From Deltaproteobacteria bacterium (GTDB lineage: Bacteria > Myxococcota_A > Polyangia > Polyangiales > Ga0077539), in the NCBI GenBank assembly GCA_016704445.1, contig JADJAE010000041.1:62001-126000 (forward strand): a stretch of DNA of 64,000 bases, in the 5' to 3' direction. The position numbers and the translations under genes are program-made. This document shows, one piece after another, positions 45,699-54,292 of the stretch; the stretch's first letter is position 1; each line of letters starts with the position of its first letter. The notes under the pieces were generated by a model, which searched no databases, was not told the DNA's origin, and saw nothing but the letters and a program-made list of their open reading frames with translations.

Positions 45699-46595
45699 TT
45701 ACGGCAGGCGCGCGGTGCCGAGGAGGCGCGCCTCTGCGCCGTCCGAGCCCCGCCACCCGAGCACCCGGTGCGCCCCGTCGGCCTCGACGTCGAAGGTGCG
45801 GGTGACCTCGCCGTAGCGCAGCACGAAGCGCTGAACGTCCGTCCCGTCGAGTTGCGCGCGGGAGCGGGCGATGGTGGCCTCGACCGCGGCCGTGGGGGTG
45901 TGCGCCCGGCGGATCGCCCAGAGCGAGGGCACCAGCGATCCGCGCCAGTCGCCGCCGCCTGCGAAGGGCCCGTCGAGCTCGCGGAGCTGGATGAGCAGGG
46001 CGTCTTCGTAGAGGGTCCCCGCGGGGGTAGGAACCTCCCTTCGGCGCTCCCCCTCCTCGGCGAAGTACGACATCACCTGCTCGGTCGAGCGCTCGTCGCC
46101 GGGCCACACGCCATGGAAGACGTGGCCGCACCACTCCTGCGCGCTCAGGGTGATCTTCACCGGAGAGAAGGCCTCGGCGCGGTACCGGTCGACCGGCGCG
46201 AACACCGACGTCATCACCGAGTACGGGTACACCCCCGTCTGGAACTTCAGCGACGCGTTGAGCTTCAGCACGTTGACCCGATGCTCCGCGGGCGCGGCGT
46301 CGTCCTTCACCCAGGTGCGCCGGTCCATGGGTTCGGTGACGTAGATCAGCACCAGCTCGGCCGCCCTGAGCTCGCCGTAGCGGTTGACCCGGGCGCGGTA
46401 GCCCGAGAGCTCCGCCCGCCCGTCGCTCCACGCCCGCATGAAGGCCCCGCCCGCGGTCGCGCGGGGGCGCGGAGGCAACGCAGGAAAGCGCTCCGCCGCA
46501 GGGAGATCCGCCGGTCGCATCGTCGGCGAGGGCGCGTGGCGCGAGCAGCCGAGCGACGCCCCGAGCAGCGTGAGGGAGAGGCCCATCGTGCGCAT
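45699..46595 (-). CDS. Lipoprotein of unknown function (in-frame stop near C-terminus)
   Basis: Protein of 298 residues. The lipobox LLGASLGC ends at residue 17. It has SGYRARVNRYGELRAAELVLIYVTEPMDRRTWVKDD and a central WCGHVFHGV...EGERRREVPTPAGTLYEDAL. The frame stops with TAA at 45699-45701, but the next 30 codons to TAG at 45606-45608 still read as sensible protein (WQLNHQGDEAQRALFGL), so a Tyr codon may have become TAA or been misread. No catalytic motif; probably periplasm-facing. Confidence 0.75.
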   Translation of the reverse strand: MRTMGLSLTLLGASLGCSRHAPSPTMRPADLPAAERFPALPPRPRATAGGAFMRAWSDGRAELSGYRARVNRYGELRAAELVLIYVTEPMDRRTWVKDDAAPAEHRVNVLKLNASLKFQTGVYPYSVMTSVFAPVDRYRAEAFSPVKITLSAQEWCGHVFHGVWPGDERSTEQVMSYFAEEGERRREVPTPAGTLYEDALLIQLRELDGPFAGGGDWRGSLVPSLWAIRRAHTPTAAVEATIARSRAQLDGTDVQRFVLRYGEVTRTFDVEADGAHRVLGWRGSDGAEARLLGTARLP

Positions 46596-46655
46596 CGGGT
46601 CACTCTATGAACCGCTCCCGGTGGGGCGTCGAGCGCGCTAAGCTCGGCCGCACCT

Positions 46656-47243
46656 ATGGGCAAACTCGATCTGCGCCTCCGTGACCTGGAGACTGCCGAA
46701 CTCCTCATCGCGTCCTTCGAGAGCGAGGACGACGCCGCGACGTGGCTCCGAGAGCGGCCGCACATGATGGAGGTGCTCGGCCTGATCGCCGAGAACTCCG
46801 ACCCCGCGATGCACCAGATGCTGCGCGAGGCGGCGCGGCCCCTCGACCCCGACGAGGCGGAGGTGGTGCGTCGCATGGACGTCGCCGACGCCAAGGCGAG
46901 AATCGCGAGAGAGATCGAGCACGCGCGCCGCGCCACCGCCGAGGCCGAGGCCCACCGCGCGTCGTTGCGCAGCGCCGACCCCAACCGCCCGATGCAGATC
47001 AGCTGGTCGCTCGAAGGGGACTTCGCGATGATGGACCCGGCGGACGAGCGGGAGATCACCCCGGCCGCGAAGGAGGCCGTGCTGGAGTGGGTGCGCGAGC
47101 GCGACGGCTGGGTCGCCGACCGCGGACTCATGGTCAACGAGGCGGTGCTCACCGTGTGGCCGGGGCCGCTCCCGAAGGGCGAGTCGCGGGTGCAGCCCGG
47201 CGGAAAGTTCATCCCGGCCGAGCGGCCGGCCTCCACCCCCTGA
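46656..47243 (+). CDS. Conserved protein of unknown function
   Basis: Soluble acidic protein of 195 residues. A helical first half (LDLRLRDLETAELLIASFESEDDAATWLRERP, ARIAREIEHARRATAEAEA) and a second half containing MQISWSLEGDFAMMDPADEREITP. No known domain. The ATG at 46656 lies about 60 bases from the divergent lipoprotein start, so the two probably share a short promoter region. Confidence 0.65.
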   Translation: MGKLDLRLRDLETAELLIASFESEDDAATWLRERPHMMEVLGLIAENSDPAMHQMLREAARPLDPDEAEVVRRMDVADAKARIAREIEHARRATAEAEAHRASLRSADPNRPMQISWSLEGDFAMMDPADEREITPAAKEAVLEWVRERDGWVADRGLMVNEAVLTVWPGPLPKGESRVQPGGKFIPAERPASTP

Positions 47244-47388
47244 CAGCCCGATCGAGGGATACGCCTCCCGTGAACCCAGACGCCAGGAGCACTCCGCCAA
47301 CGCCTCGACGTGCTCGCTCCTCGGGCAGCCGGCGCAGGGCCTCGTCGGCGTCACGGCTACAAGGTCATTGAGGCGATCGACGGCCTGA

Positions 47389-48057
47389 TCAGATCTGGAG
47401 CAGCGCGCCGAGCACGGCCATGCCCACGGTGCTGGCCGAGAGCGCGACGCCGCCCGTAGGGGGCAGCAGCCTCGGCATCACCTCGGGCTCGGTGCGCCAG
47501 GTGAGCACCGGCGGCTTCACGAAGCGCAGGCCCTCTCCCGCCGTGGCCGACGACCGCCGCATCGGGTGCAGCGCCAGCGTCGCCGCGCGCTCGACCTCGC
47601 CGATGATCGCCACGCGCTCGCCCACGCGAAGGCGCAGCTCGTCGACCATGCTCTCGCCGTCGCCGGTGTCGGCCTCGAAGTCGATGCGGCAGCGCGCAGG
47701 GTCGAGCATCACCCGGCCGGTGTCGTCCTCGATCCAGAAGGGCGACTCGCTGCGCTCGGTGCGGACGAGCACCCTGCGCGCCCGCAGCCCCCGGCCCTCG
47801 ACGGCGTAGTGGTGCACCTCCCTCACGGCGGTGGCGAGGCCGCCCTGGATGCTCACCTCGGGGTGCTCGCAGCCGAGCGTGCCCACGAGCTTCACGAGCC
47901 CGCTGGCGGCGTGGGCGATGGGGGTGGGGGAGAGCTGCTCAAGGGCCCGGACCTCGGCGAGGGTCATGGGCCCGAGCTGTTGACGGTAGAATTGGGCGAG
48001 GCTGCCGACGGTGGCGAGCCCGGAGACCACGGCGCCGACGAGCAGCGGCGGAAACAT
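47389..48057 (-). CDS. GIDE-domain-like membrane protein
   Basis: Protein of 222 residues with an N-terminal helix (LLVGAVVSGLATVGSLAQF), a central domain like the GIDE/E3-ligase module of bacterial membrane proteins (AASGLVKLVGTLGCEHPEVS, SPFWIEDDTGRVMLDPARCRIDFE, LRVGERVAIIGEVER), and a C-terminal helix (SASTVGMAVLGALLQI). Bacterial members lack the RING. Its ATG overlaps the lexA TGA by one base, so it is co-expressed with lexA, which suggests SOS control. The function is not known. Confidence 0.72.
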   Translation of the reverse strand: MFPPLLVGAVVSGLATVGSLAQFYRQQLGPMTLAEVRALEQLSPTPIAHAASGLVKLVGTLGCEHPEVSIQGGLATAVREVHHYAVEGRGLRARRVLVRTERSESPFWIEDDTGRVMLDPARCRIDFEADTGDGESMVDELRLRVGERVAIIGEVERAATLALHPMRRSSATAGEGLRFVKPPVLTWRTEPEVMPRLLPPTGGVALSASTVGMAVLGALLQI

Positions 48058-48770
48058 CACATCATCCTGACGCCTGCCACGTCTCGGAACAACCCCACCG
48101 CCACGCCCAGGATGTGAAACACCCCCATCTCGCGCTTGCGCACGAAGATCGGGCTCATGGTCTTGTTCTCGGGCTGCAGCCGGATGTGGTCGGCCTCGGG
48201 GAAGTACCGCTTCACCGTGGCCTCGTCGCCGACGACCGCGACGACGATCTCCCCGCGCGCGGCGGTCTGCTGGCGTCGCACGAAGAGCGTGTCGCCGTCG
48301 TGGATGCCGGCCTCGATCATCGACTCGCCCTTGACCCGCAGCGCGAAGGTCTCTCCGCCGCCCCGGAGCATCGACGGGTCGACGTGGAGGTAGCGCTCGA
48401 CGCGCTCGTCGATGGTGCTCAACGGGCCCGCGGCGATGCGGTTGAAGAGCGGGATGGCGATGGCGTCGTTGGCCGGCCGGTCGTCCCGGTCGACCCGGAT
48501 GACCTTCTCCGGGAGCTCGTCGCCGGTGTCCCGGTTCTGCATCAGGAAGGTGCGCCCCACCTTGGTCGGGCGCAGCGCCCGGGACTTCATCCCGATGCGC
48601 TCGAGGTAGCCCTTGCGCTCGAGGGCCCGCAGGTGATCGCTCACCCCGTTGGTCGATCGGATGTCCATGCGCGCGCCGATCTCCCGCAGCGTCGGGGGGT
48701 AGCCCTTCTCGTCGATGGCCTGCTGGATGTACTCCAGGATCGCCTGCTGTCTCTCGGTGAGTGGCTGCAT
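48057..48770 (-). CDS. lexA: LexA repressor
   Basis: SOS-response repressor and autoprotease of 237 residues. N-terminal winged helix: LTERQQAILEYIQQAIDEKGYPPTLREIGARM, then STNGVSDHLRALERKGYLER. Cleavage site is A114-G115 in NRIAAGPLS, the catalytic Ser is S150 in VKGESMIEAGI, and the Lys is K187 in EATVKRYFPE. ATG at 48770 gives the family length. It is followed by a coupled membrane-protein gene. A palindromic GTTCAGGTGAAC lies about 50 bases upstream of the start, a candidate autoregulatory operator. Confidence 0.95.
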   Translation of the reverse strand: MQPLTERQQAILEYIQQAIDEKGYPPTLREIGARMDIRSTNGVSDHLRALERKGYLERIGMKSRALRPTKVGRTFLMQNRDTGDELPEKVIRVDRDDRPANDAIAIPLFNRIAAGPLSTIDERVERYLHVDPSMLRGGGETFALRVKGESMIEAGIHDGDTLFVRRQQTAARGEIVVAVVGDEATVKRYFPEADHIRLQPENKTMSPIFVRKREMGVFHILGVAVGLFRDVAGVRMM

Positions 48771-48820
48771 CGTCGTCGCGCTCCTCTGCGCAGGCACTGC
48801 ACATCAGCACCTGGGTGGCA

Positions 48821-48842
48821 GTTCAGGTGAACGTAGCTGAAC
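48821..48842. promoter_or_regulatory. Candidate LexA operator
   Basis: GTTCAGGTGAAC (48821-48832) is a perfect 12-bp palindrome, followed by a further GAAC-type half-site (GCTGAAC, ending 48842). Position upstream of lexA and upstream of the divergent MepA-like gene fits a shared or autoregulatory site. Myxobacterial LexA boxes contain GTTC/GAAC half-sites, so this is consistent but unproven. Confidence 0.5.
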
Positions 48843-48914
48843 GCTCGCGCAGCCGTCAATCCATCGTCTGTCATTCTCTGGCCAGCCCTCGCGCCGCGCT
48901 GGTACGCAGGCACC

Positions 48915-49757
48915 GTGCGGGTCATCCGGTGGTTCTTGTGCACGCTCATCACGCTCTGCGGCGTGACCGGCGTCGCCCACGCCGACCCTCCTGCGCGGGT
49001 GCACCGCGGCCGCAACCCCGCGCCGGTGCGGCCCAGCGCCAGCGTGGGCTGGCCCAACAACGGGAGCCTCGACCACGGCCGCCACCTCGCGGCCTCGACC
49101 AGCGTGCGCATCCTCCCCGGCCGGGTGCTGCAGTGGGGCACCGACGAGCTCGTCGGGCTCCTCGAGCGCTGCGCCGCGAGGCTGAAGCGGCAGTTCCAGG
49201 CGCCGCTCACCGTGGGCGACCTCTCCGCCCGCGTCGGCGGCCGCATCGCGCGGCACCGCTCCCACCAGTCGGGCCGCGACGCCGACCTCGCCTTCTTCGC
49301 GCGCCCCGACTCCCCCCGCGGCGCCTCGCGCCCCGTCGCCCCCACCGACTACGTGGTCTTCGACCGCACCGGCCGCTCGCTCGACGGCACCCTGCGCTTC
49401 GACACCGCCCGCAACTGGGCCCTGGTGCACGCGCTGCTCACCGACCCCCGGGTGCGCGTCGAGCGCATCTTCATCTCCTCCCCGCTGCGCTCGCTGCTGC
49501 TCCAGCACGCCCGTGCGATCCACGCGTCGGGGTCTGTGATCACCCTCGCGGCCAACACCCTGGTGCAGCCCGCGCGGGTCTCGCCGCACGACAACCACTT
49601 CCACATCCGCATCGTCTGCCCGTCGGGCGACCGCCGGTGCCACACCGGCGTCTGGCTCCCGCCTCCGCCGCGCCGCCGCAGGGTGGCCCCGCTCCGTCGC
49701 TCCCGCGCCGCCACGACGCACGGCTACGCCCCAAGCCGCCGCGCTACGGATCGATGA
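48915..49757 (+). CDS. MepA-like penicillin-insensitive murein endopeptidase
   Basis: Zinc-dependent LAS-family peptidase of 280 residues that cuts D-Ala-meso-Dap peptidoglycan crosslinks. N-terminal signal peptide (VIRWFLCTLITLCGVTGVAHA). Metal ligands are H117 and D124 in SHQSGRDADLAFF, and the last His is in HDNHFHIRI, the H-x-G-x-D...HxH signature. The C-terminus is basic (PPPPRRRRVAPLRRS), unlike E. coli MepA. GTG at 48915 starts the signal peptide. It overlaps the convergent gene by 14 bases. Confidence 0.85.
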   Translation: MRVIRWFLCTLITLCGVTGVAHADPPARVHRGRNPAPVRPSASVGWPNNGSLDHGRHLAASTSVRILPGRVLQWGTDELVGLLERCAARLKRQFQAPLTVGDLSARVGGRIARHRSHQSGRDADLAFFARPDSPRGASRPVAPTDYVVFDRTGRSLDGTLRFDTARNWALVHALLTDPRVRVERIFISSPLRSLLLQHARAIHASGSVITLAANTLVQPARVSPHDNHFHIRIVCPSGDRRCHTGVWLPPPPRRRRVAPLRRSRAATTHGYAPSRRATDR

Positions 49758-50652
49758 TCACCTGCACCCCGAGCTCGCCCGCGCCGGAGAACACCCGCAC
49801 CCGGTAGAGGTAGAGGCCCGAGTAGCGCGTGCAGAAGCGGGCGCTCTCCGTCCCCCGGTGGGTGGAGTCCTGGGCCACCCGGTGGCGCGCCGGATCCTCC
49901 AGCTCGATCACCAGGTCGCCGACGCTCGGCACCGCCGCGGCGACCACCTCCACGCAGCGGCTCGACGGCAGCGTCACGGTCTGCTCGATCATCCCGTTGG
50001 TGGCCAGCGTGTGCCGGGTCATCGCCGTGAGCCCCGTCGCCCCGGGCCGCCTCGCCGCCACCTGCCGTAGCTGCGCGCTCACATAGTCCGAGGCCGCTCC
50101 GCCGATCGGAAAGCGGGCCGCGCTGCCCGCCTCGGGCGTCGCCACCTCCGCCCCGGCGTCGACCACGACCCTCGTCGTCGAGACGCGCTCGTCGAGGGGC
50201 AGCACCTCCAGGTGCCACGCCGCCGCGCTCCACGCCTCGACGTCGACGCGGTACAGCTCCGGCGCCTCGGTCACGCAGAACCGCTGCCGCGCCGCCGTCC
50301 CCTGCGAGTTGGCGAGCGGCAGCGCGGGGCCCTCCACGGCCTCGCGCACCCGCACCTGCGCCCGCACCTGCGCCGCGCCGAGGGCCGCGCCCGCCAGCTC
50401 GTAGCACCGGCCCCGCTCCAGCCTGGGGTGCAGCGCCTCGGTGGCCGCGACGCGGGTGCGCCTCGCGTGGACCAGCACCGGGACCCTAGCCCCCCGAAGG
50501 GCGATCACCAGCGACTCCGGCGAGGCCTCCGGCGCGGCGTCTCGCGCCCCCGCGTCCTGCGCGGCGACAGCCCTCGGGAGCAGCGAGAGAGACACCCCCA
50601 GCGCCGCGAACGTGATTGCGTCGATGACCCTCACGGCGGCGCACGCTAGCAT
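49744..50652 (-). CDS. Exported protein of unknown function
   Basis: Protein of 302 residues from ATG 50652, with a signal peptide ending AVAAQD near residue 28. A beta-rich body: RCYELAGAALGAAQVRAQVRVREAVEGPALPLANSQG, TVTLPSSRCVEVVAAAVPSVGDLVIELEDPA, GTESARFCTRYSGLYLYRVRVFSGAGELGVQVI. Two conserved-looking cysteines are present in each half. It resembles the pre-peptidase C-terminal-like beta-sandwich folds of exported proteins. Not assigned further. Confidence 0.65.
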   Translation of the reverse strand: MLACAAVRVIDAITFAALGVSLSLLPRAVAAQDAGARDAAPEASPESLVIALRGARVPVLVHARRTRVAATEALHPRLERGRCYELAGAALGAAQVRAQVRVREAVEGPALPLANSQGTAARQRFCVTEAPELYRVDVEAWSAAAWHLEVLPLDERVSTTRVVVDAGAEVATPEAGSAARFPIGGAASDYVSAQLRQVAARRPGATGLTAMTRHTLATNGMIEQTVTLPSSRCVEVVAAAVPSVGDLVIELEDPARHRVAQDSTHRGTESARFCTRYSGLYLYRVRVFSGAGELGVQVIIDP

Positions 50653-50667
50653 GCGAGCACCCCTGCG

Positions 50668-51129
50668 ATGTCGCCTCCTCCACCCTCCGACGTGACGCTC
50701 GTCGCCCCGCCGCGGCGGCTCCTCGACCGCGCCGCCTGGGCCGTCGCGCTGCTCACCGCGTGGCCCGTGGTGATGCTCTCCGCGTGGCTGCGAGCCGACC
50801 AGCGGGGCTTCGGCACCCACCAGCAGCTCGGCCTCGCGCCCTGCTCCTTCGAGGCGGTCACCCGCGTCCCTTGCCCCGGCTGCGGGCTCACCACCAGCTT
50901 CACCCACATGGCTCACCTCCACGTGCTCGACGCCTTCCGGGCGCACCTGATGGGGCCGCTGCTCTTCACCCTCACGCTGGCGGTCGCGGCGCTCGCGCCC
51001 GTCGGGCTGCGGCGCGGCTGGTCGGTGACCCGGGCGCTCTCGCTGCCGTGGCTCACGGTCTACCTCGGCGTGACACTCGCCGCGGGAATGCTCACCTTCG
51101 GGACGCGCCTCGCGCACAGATTCTTGTGA
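50668..51129 (+). CDS. DUF2752 membrane protein
   Basis: Protein of 153 residues with three or four transmembrane helices. The DUF2752 signature is PCPGCGLTTSF, here in RVPCPGCGLTTSFTHMAHL, with two helices after it (LLFTLTLAVAALAPVG, WLTVYLGVTLAAGMLTF). The ATG at 50668 overlaps no other gene and lies 15 bases from the divergent start. Function unknown. Confidence 0.85.
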   Translation: MSPPPPSDVTLVAPPRRLLDRAAWAVALLTAWPVVMLSAWLRADQRGFGTHQQLGLAPCSFEAVTRVPCPGCGLTTSFTHMAHLHVLDAFRAHLMGPLLFTLTLAVAALAPVGLRRGWSVTRALSLPWLTVYLGVTLAAGMLTFGTRLAHRFL

Positions 51130-51177
51130 CAACGATCCACGGTCGGACGCGTCCGACGACAGCGACAGGAGAGCCCC

Positions 51178-51447
51178 ATGGCCGATGTACAGATCTACCT
51201 GACCAGCTATTGCCCGTACTGCACCCGGGCCAAGGCCCTGCTCCAGAGGAAGGGTGTCGCCTTCAAGGAGATCGACGTGGAGGGCGACCACGCGAAGCGG
51301 GCGTGGCTGCGGAGCGAGACCGGCCAGAGCACGGTGCCGCAGATCTTCATCGACGGCCGCAGCGTCGGGGGCTGCGACGAGCTCCACGCGCTCGACCGCG
51401 ACGGCCAGCTCGATCGCTTGCTGGGGCGCTCGTCGCCCTTGCCCTGA
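51178..51447 (+). CDS. Glutaredoxin (GrxC-type)
   Basis: Cytoplasmic thiol-disulphide reductase of 89 residues. Active site CPYC at residues 12-15 (TSYCPYCTRAK), the TVP cis-proline loop (QSTVPQIFIDG) and GGCDEL complete the glutathione site. The preceding GGAG in caggagagccccATG is a fair ribosome binding site. The glycoside-hydrolase-like gene overlaps its 3' end, so the two are probably in one unit. Confidence 0.93.
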   Translation: MADVQIYLTSYCPYCTRAKALLQRKGVAFKEIDVEGDHAKRAWLRSETGQSTVPQIFIDGRSVGGCDELHALDRDGQLDRLLGRSSPLP

Positions 51448-52535
51448 CGCTGCTCTCCTCCGTGGCCACGGCGCAGCCGCGCCCCGTCGTCGGGTACACG
51501 CCGCACGCGTGGGCCGACCTGGGCCTCGGGGCCGTGCGAGGGGCCACGCTCGGACCCATCGAGAGCACCCAGCACCCGGGCGTCGGCTACGGCACCCCGG
51601 CCAGCGCGGCGGCCCTCGACGAGCTCGTGGCCCTGGGCTGCAACTGGGTCTCCTTCACCCCCTTCGGACGGCAGTGGGACCTCGACGAGACCGAGGTCCG
51701 CCTCGACTTCGAGGCGCCCTTCCGGGTCAACCGGGAGAGCGTGAAGCGGGTCATCGCCCAGGCCCACGCGCGAGGCCTCCGGGTGCTGCTCATCCCCCAC
51801 CTCTGGATCGACCAGGGCGGCTGGCGGGGCGAGATCGCGCACGCGGACAGCGAGCGCTGGCGTCGGTGGTTCGCGAGCTACACGCGCTTCGTCACCGAGT
51901 GGGCGAAGGTGGCCCAGGAGGCCGGGGCGGAGATGCTCTCCGTCGGCGTGGAGATGCAGTCGTCGTCCGGGACGCGGGCGGAGTGGTTCGACGTGATCGC
52001 GGCGATCCGCCGGGAGTACCGCGGCCTGCTCACCTACTCGGCCAACTGGGACGAGGAGCGCCAGGTGATCTTCTGGGATCGCCTCGACGTGGTGGGCATT
52101 CAAGCGTTCTACCCGCTGGCCGAGCGGCCCGGCGCGACGCTCGACGAGCTCCGCCGCGCGGCGGTCTCCAGGGCCGACCGGCTCGAGGCGTGGGCCCGCC
52201 GAGAGGGTCGGCCGGTGATGTTCACCGAGTTCGGCTACACCGCCCGCACCGACCCCACGCTGCGCCCCTGGGAGTGGCCCGACGGGATGACCGACGTGCG
52301 CGTCGACCCCCACGCCCAGGCCGAGGGCTACCGCGCGCTGATGGAGGCCTTCATCCCGCGGCGGTGGTTCGCCGGGGCCTTCGTGTGGCGCTACTACGCC
52401 AACCCGATGGACTCCTCGCAGGAGTCCGAGTGGGGCTTCTCGCCGCGGGGCCGCGAGGGCGAGCAGGTGCTGCGCGAGCTCTATGACCCGAGGCTCCCCT
52501 GGGGCAGCGACCCTCAGGGTCTCCCCGTCTGGTAG
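51422..52535 (+). CDS. Exported TIM-barrel glycoside hydrolase-like protein; start uncertain
   Basis: About 370 residues. A signal-like helix LVALALTLLSSVATAQPRP is followed by GCNWVSFTPFGRQWD, a DGG-like VLLIPHLWIDQGG, the AEMLSVGVEMQ loop, TYSANWDEE, DVVGIQAFYPLA and VMFTEFGYT. This is the GH113/GH5-like barrel in which the two Glu (VGVEMQ and FTEFG) would be acid-base and nucleophile. In frame there is no ATG or GTG in the last 60 codons before the signal; a G lost from the four-G run at 51423-51426 would create one. The start is therefore inferred from the signal, not seen. Confidence 0.7.
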
Positions 52536-52601
52536 CGGCCCCCGCCATTTCCCTGTCATCTTTTTGGAGCTCCTGATCGGCGCGCGGTACTGCCCCGAGC
52601 C

Positions 52602-53396
52602 ATGGGTCGCTCTCGCGTCTCGAATAATTTCCGCCCGCACTTCCGTCCCGACGGTCACTTCGACAGCGCCGCGGCCCACAAGCCGATCCTGGTGCTGGAG
52701 AACGTGATGAAGGTCTTCCGCGCCGACGCGCCGGTGCTGCGCGGCGTCGACCTCACCATCGAGCGCGGGGAGTTCGTCTTCGTGACGGGCCCCTCGGGCG
52801 CGGGCAAGAGCACCCTGCTCAAGCTCATCTACAAGGCCGAGACCGTCGACGAGGGGCGCATCCTGTTCTGCGGCCGGGACATCGCGCGGCTCACCGAGGA
52901 CAGCGTCCCCCACCTGCGCCGCAACATCGGGGTCGTCTTCCAGGACTTCCGCCTCGTGCCCTACTGGACCGTCTTCGAGAACGTCGCCGTCGCCCTCCAG
53001 GTGATGGGCCTGCCTCCGAGGGTGATCCGCTCTCGCGTGGCGGTGGCCCTGGAGCGCGTCGGCCTCGATGGCCGCGGCGACGAGAAGGTCTCGGTGCTCT
53101 CCGGCGGCGAGCAGCAGCGGGTGACCATCGCCCGGGCCATCGTGACCGAGCCCGCGGTGGTGCTGGCCGACGAGCCCACCGGCAACCTCGACCCGGTGCT
53201 GGCGCTCGACATCCTCGGGCTCTTCGAGGAGATCAACGAGGGCGGCACCACCGTCATCTTCGCCACGCACGACCGCACGCTGCTGGAGGTCTCCCCGCGG
53301 CGCCTGGTGGTCATCGACGACGGCCGCTGCATCGAGGCCCGCGCTGGACTCGCCGGCCTCGGCGGCGTGCTCGACCACGGCATCAGCATCAACTGA
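52602..53396 (+). CDS. ftsE: FtsE cell-division ABC ATPase
   Basis: ATPase of the FtsEX complex, which controls septal peptidoglycan hydrolases. Protein of 264 residues. Walker A is GPSGAGKS at 63-70, the Q-loop is VVFQDFRLVP, the ABC signature is LSGGEQQR, Walker B is VVLADEP and the H-loop is FATHD. An N-terminal extension of about 25 residues (VSNNFRPHFRPDGHF) precedes the usual FtsE start. It is followed by ftsX after 20 bases and by an EnvC-like gene. Confidence 0.96.
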   Translation: MGRSRVSNNFRPHFRPDGHFDSAAAHKPILVLENVMKVFRADAPVLRGVDLTIERGEFVFVTGPSGAGKSTLLKLIYKAETVDEGRILFCGRDIARLTEDSVPHLRRNIGVVFQDFRLVPYWTVFENVAVALQVMGLPPRVIRSRVAVALERVGLDGRGDEKVSVLSGGEQQRVTIARAIVTEPAVVLADEPTGNLDPVLALDILGLFEEINEGGTTVIFATHDRTLLEVSPRRLVVIDDGRCIEARAGLAGLGGVLDHGISIN

Positions 53397-53416
53397 CCGC
53401 ACGCCAAGGGAACCGC

Positions 53417-54279
53417 ATGTTCGAACGCGCACGCAAGGGACTCCGCCAGCAGCTCGGCACGCAGATGATGTCCGTGGCCACCGTGGCGCTCGCGCTCTTC
53501 TGCATGGCCGGGGCGCTGCTGGTCCTCGAAAACGCAGGCGCGATGGTGCGCCGCTGGGGGGCGCCGGTGAAGGTCACCGTCTTCCTCGCGGAGGGCGCCA
53601 CCGTCGATCAGGTGGACAGCCTGCGCCGGGCGCTCGCGGCCCTGCCCGAGGTCGAGGAGGCCCGCTACGTCTCCGCCGCCGAGGCGCGCCAGTCGCTGAG
53701 CGCAGGCGGCGATCGCACCGTGGCCACCGCCCCGGTCGAGCTCTTCCCGGCGACCATCGAGCTGCGGCTGGTCCCCTCCGCGGTGAGCGCCGAGCGGGTC
53801 GCCTCCGTGGCGCTGCGCGTCCGTCGCATCCCGATGGTGTCCGAGGTCGAGACCTACCGCGGGTTCACCGAGCGCCTCCGCGGCCTGCTCGTGGGCGGCC
53901 GCGCCGCGGCGGGCGTCATCGCCCTCGGCGTGCTGCTCTGCGTCTTCGCGGTGGTGAGCAACACCGTGCGCATGTCCCTCGCCGCGCGCCTCCGCGAGAT
54001 CGAGGTGCTCCGGCTGGTGGGCGCCACGCGCTCGTACATCCGCGGGCCCTTCCTCATCGAGGGCGCCATGCTCGGCGGCGCGGGGCGCTCGTGGCGGTGA
54101 TCCTCCTCGGGGTGGTCTTCGCGATGGTGCGCGTCCAGTACGAGGTGTCGCTCGGCGCGGTGCTCGGGCTGCACCCGGTCTTCCTCCCGTGGACGGTGCT
54201 GGCCTCGCTGGTGCTGGGCGGCTCGATGCTGGGCGCGCTCGGCAGCGCGGCGGCGCTCCGTCGTGGCCTCCAGTCGTGA
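53417..54279 (+). CDS. ftsX: FtsX cell-division permease (one-base deletion at 54082-54085)
   Basis: Membrane partner of FtsE. TM1 is MMSVATVALALFCMAGALLVL, the extracytoplasmic ECD follows (about residues 45-150, VKVTVFLAEGATVDQV), then TM2 (AAGVIALGVLLCVFAVVSN), the conserved LREIEVLRLVGATRSYIRGPFLIEG cytoplasmic loop, then TM3 and TM4. The frame breaks at GCGGGGCGC; one added G joins MLGGAGALVAVILLG and gives 287 residues. The stop lies 13 bases before the EnvC-like GTG. Confidence 0.93.
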
Positions 54280-54292
54280 TGCGAGGTCGATC

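Noticed and set aside
47244..47388. Response-regulator remnant (GYKVIEAIDG-like phrase)
   Set aside because: Only about ten residues resemble a receiver domain; too little to call.
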